Positions 63,749 to 64,000 of a stretch of 64,000 bases of DNA are shown here, in pieces. The notes beneath the pieces were generated by a model. That model saw only the letters and a program-made list of their open reading frames with translations. It had not been told where the DNA came from and did no database searches. Each line of letters opens with the position of its first letter. Within the stretch, counting starts at the first letter, position 1. The position numbers were made by a program, and so were the translations under genes. Location of the stretch: NCBI GenBank assembly GCA_963582065.1, contig CAUZRQ010000001.1, positions 124,001 to 188,000 of the forward strand, read 5' to 3'. The DNA is from UBA8437 sp963582065. GTDB lineage: Bacteria; Planctomycetota; Planctomycetia; Planctomycetales; Planctomycetaceae.

Positions 63749-64000
63749 ATGGATCCGGTCCAGGCGATCATTGCACTGCTGACGTTGACCGCCATGGAGA
63801 TTGTACTGGGGATCGACAACGTCGTCTTCATAGCGATTCTCTGTGGCCGGTTGCCGGAGGACCGGCAGAAGCTGGGGCGTCGCCTGGGGTTGGTCGCCGC
63901 GTTGGTCACCCGGATCATGCTGCTGGGACTGCTGTACTGGATGGTCAATGACGACGGCGTGTTTGCCGGTGAGTTGTTCTCGTTGACAGACCTGGGCATT
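63749..64000 (+). CDS. TerC-family membrane protein (3' end outside window)
   Basis: The first 84 residues are present and cut by the window edge. The start MDPVQAIIALLTLTAMEIVLGIDNVVFIAIL carries the TerC hallmark acidic residues in TM1 (Glu-Ile-Val-Leu-Gly-Ile-Asp-Asn). A second helix (ALVTRIMLLGLLYWMV) follows. TerC proteins are implicated in metal-ion (Mn2+) efflux or tellurite resistance. GCGAGGG lies about 5 nt before ATG 63749. Confidence 0.88.
   Translation, partial: MDPVQAIIALLTLTAMEIVLGIDNVVFIAILCGRLPEDRQKLGRRLGLVAALVTRIMLLGLLYWMVNDDGVFAGELFSLTDLGI

Overview
The window reads as a high-GC chromosome segment of a member of the phylum Planctomycetota. This is inferred from gene content, not from a marker-gene tree. 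The pointers are three sulfatases of two active-site subtypes, an excisionase-like HTH protein with a long acidic tail and a terminal membrane helix, a conserved membrane cluster around a GlmL/MutL-like ATPase, a DUF116-polyprenyl synthetase fusion beside a class II terpene cyclase, and many short-overlap operons. No phage, integrase, transposase or CRISPR array was seen. Coding density is very high, and the only RNA gene found is a tRNA-Leu(GAG).

Layout. 1-3.2 kb: a partial hypothetical gene, an OmpA-like lipoprotein, and the HTH/acidic-repeat/membrane protein. 3.5-6.9 kb: a cytoplasmic sulfatase coupled to a DUF997 small membrane protein and a sodium:solute symporter. 7.0-12.3 kb: a four-gene plus-strand operon with a GcvH-like lipoyl protein, a two-cluster ferredoxin-type protein, a squalene-hopene-cyclase-like enzyme with a DVDD motif, and DUF116 fused to a polyprenyl synthetase. 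12.3-15.6 kb: DUF309, SufE and DUF1569 proteins and an MFS transporter. 15.6-17.6 kb: csrA-uppS-cdsA. 17.8-19.6 kb: a D-hydroxyacid dehydrogenase and a short-chain dehydrogenase.

19.6-27.9 kb: a seven-gene minus-strand operon built around a GlmL/MutL-family actin-fold ATPase, with one barrel-sandwich protein, four membrane proteins and a small leading protein. No mutase genes are present, so the usual name 'glutamate mutase L' is probably misleading. This cluster and the 7-12 kb terpenoid/lipoyl cluster are the best candidates for undescribed systems.

28-29.2 kb: TatD and a small hypothetical. 29.3-37.2 kb: the membrane arm of complex I in the order nuoH-J-K-L-M-N, without nuoI or any peripheral subunit; NuoL carries unusual hydrophilic insertions. 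37.5-41.4 kb: a Tol/Exb-like motor (one ExbB/TolQ, two ExbD/TolR) with a TPR-like and a VWA protein. 41.4-46.2 kb: a LolA-like exported protein and three exported or lipoprotein-like envelope proteins, two of them paralogues. 46.2-55.3 kb: a serine hydrolase, tRNA-Leu with a terminator, two exported sulfatases, methionine aminopeptidase, a PPP-type phosphatase, a divergent Nramp-like carrier, a redoxin and a diguanylate cyclase. 55.3-63.6 kb: a small-molecule region with a threonine-synthase-like PLP enzyme, an AstE/AspA-like deacylase, an RraA-like protein, two class III and one class IV aminotransferases, a PhyH-type dioxygenase and a Gfo/Idh dehydrogenase. The window ends inside a terC-like gene.
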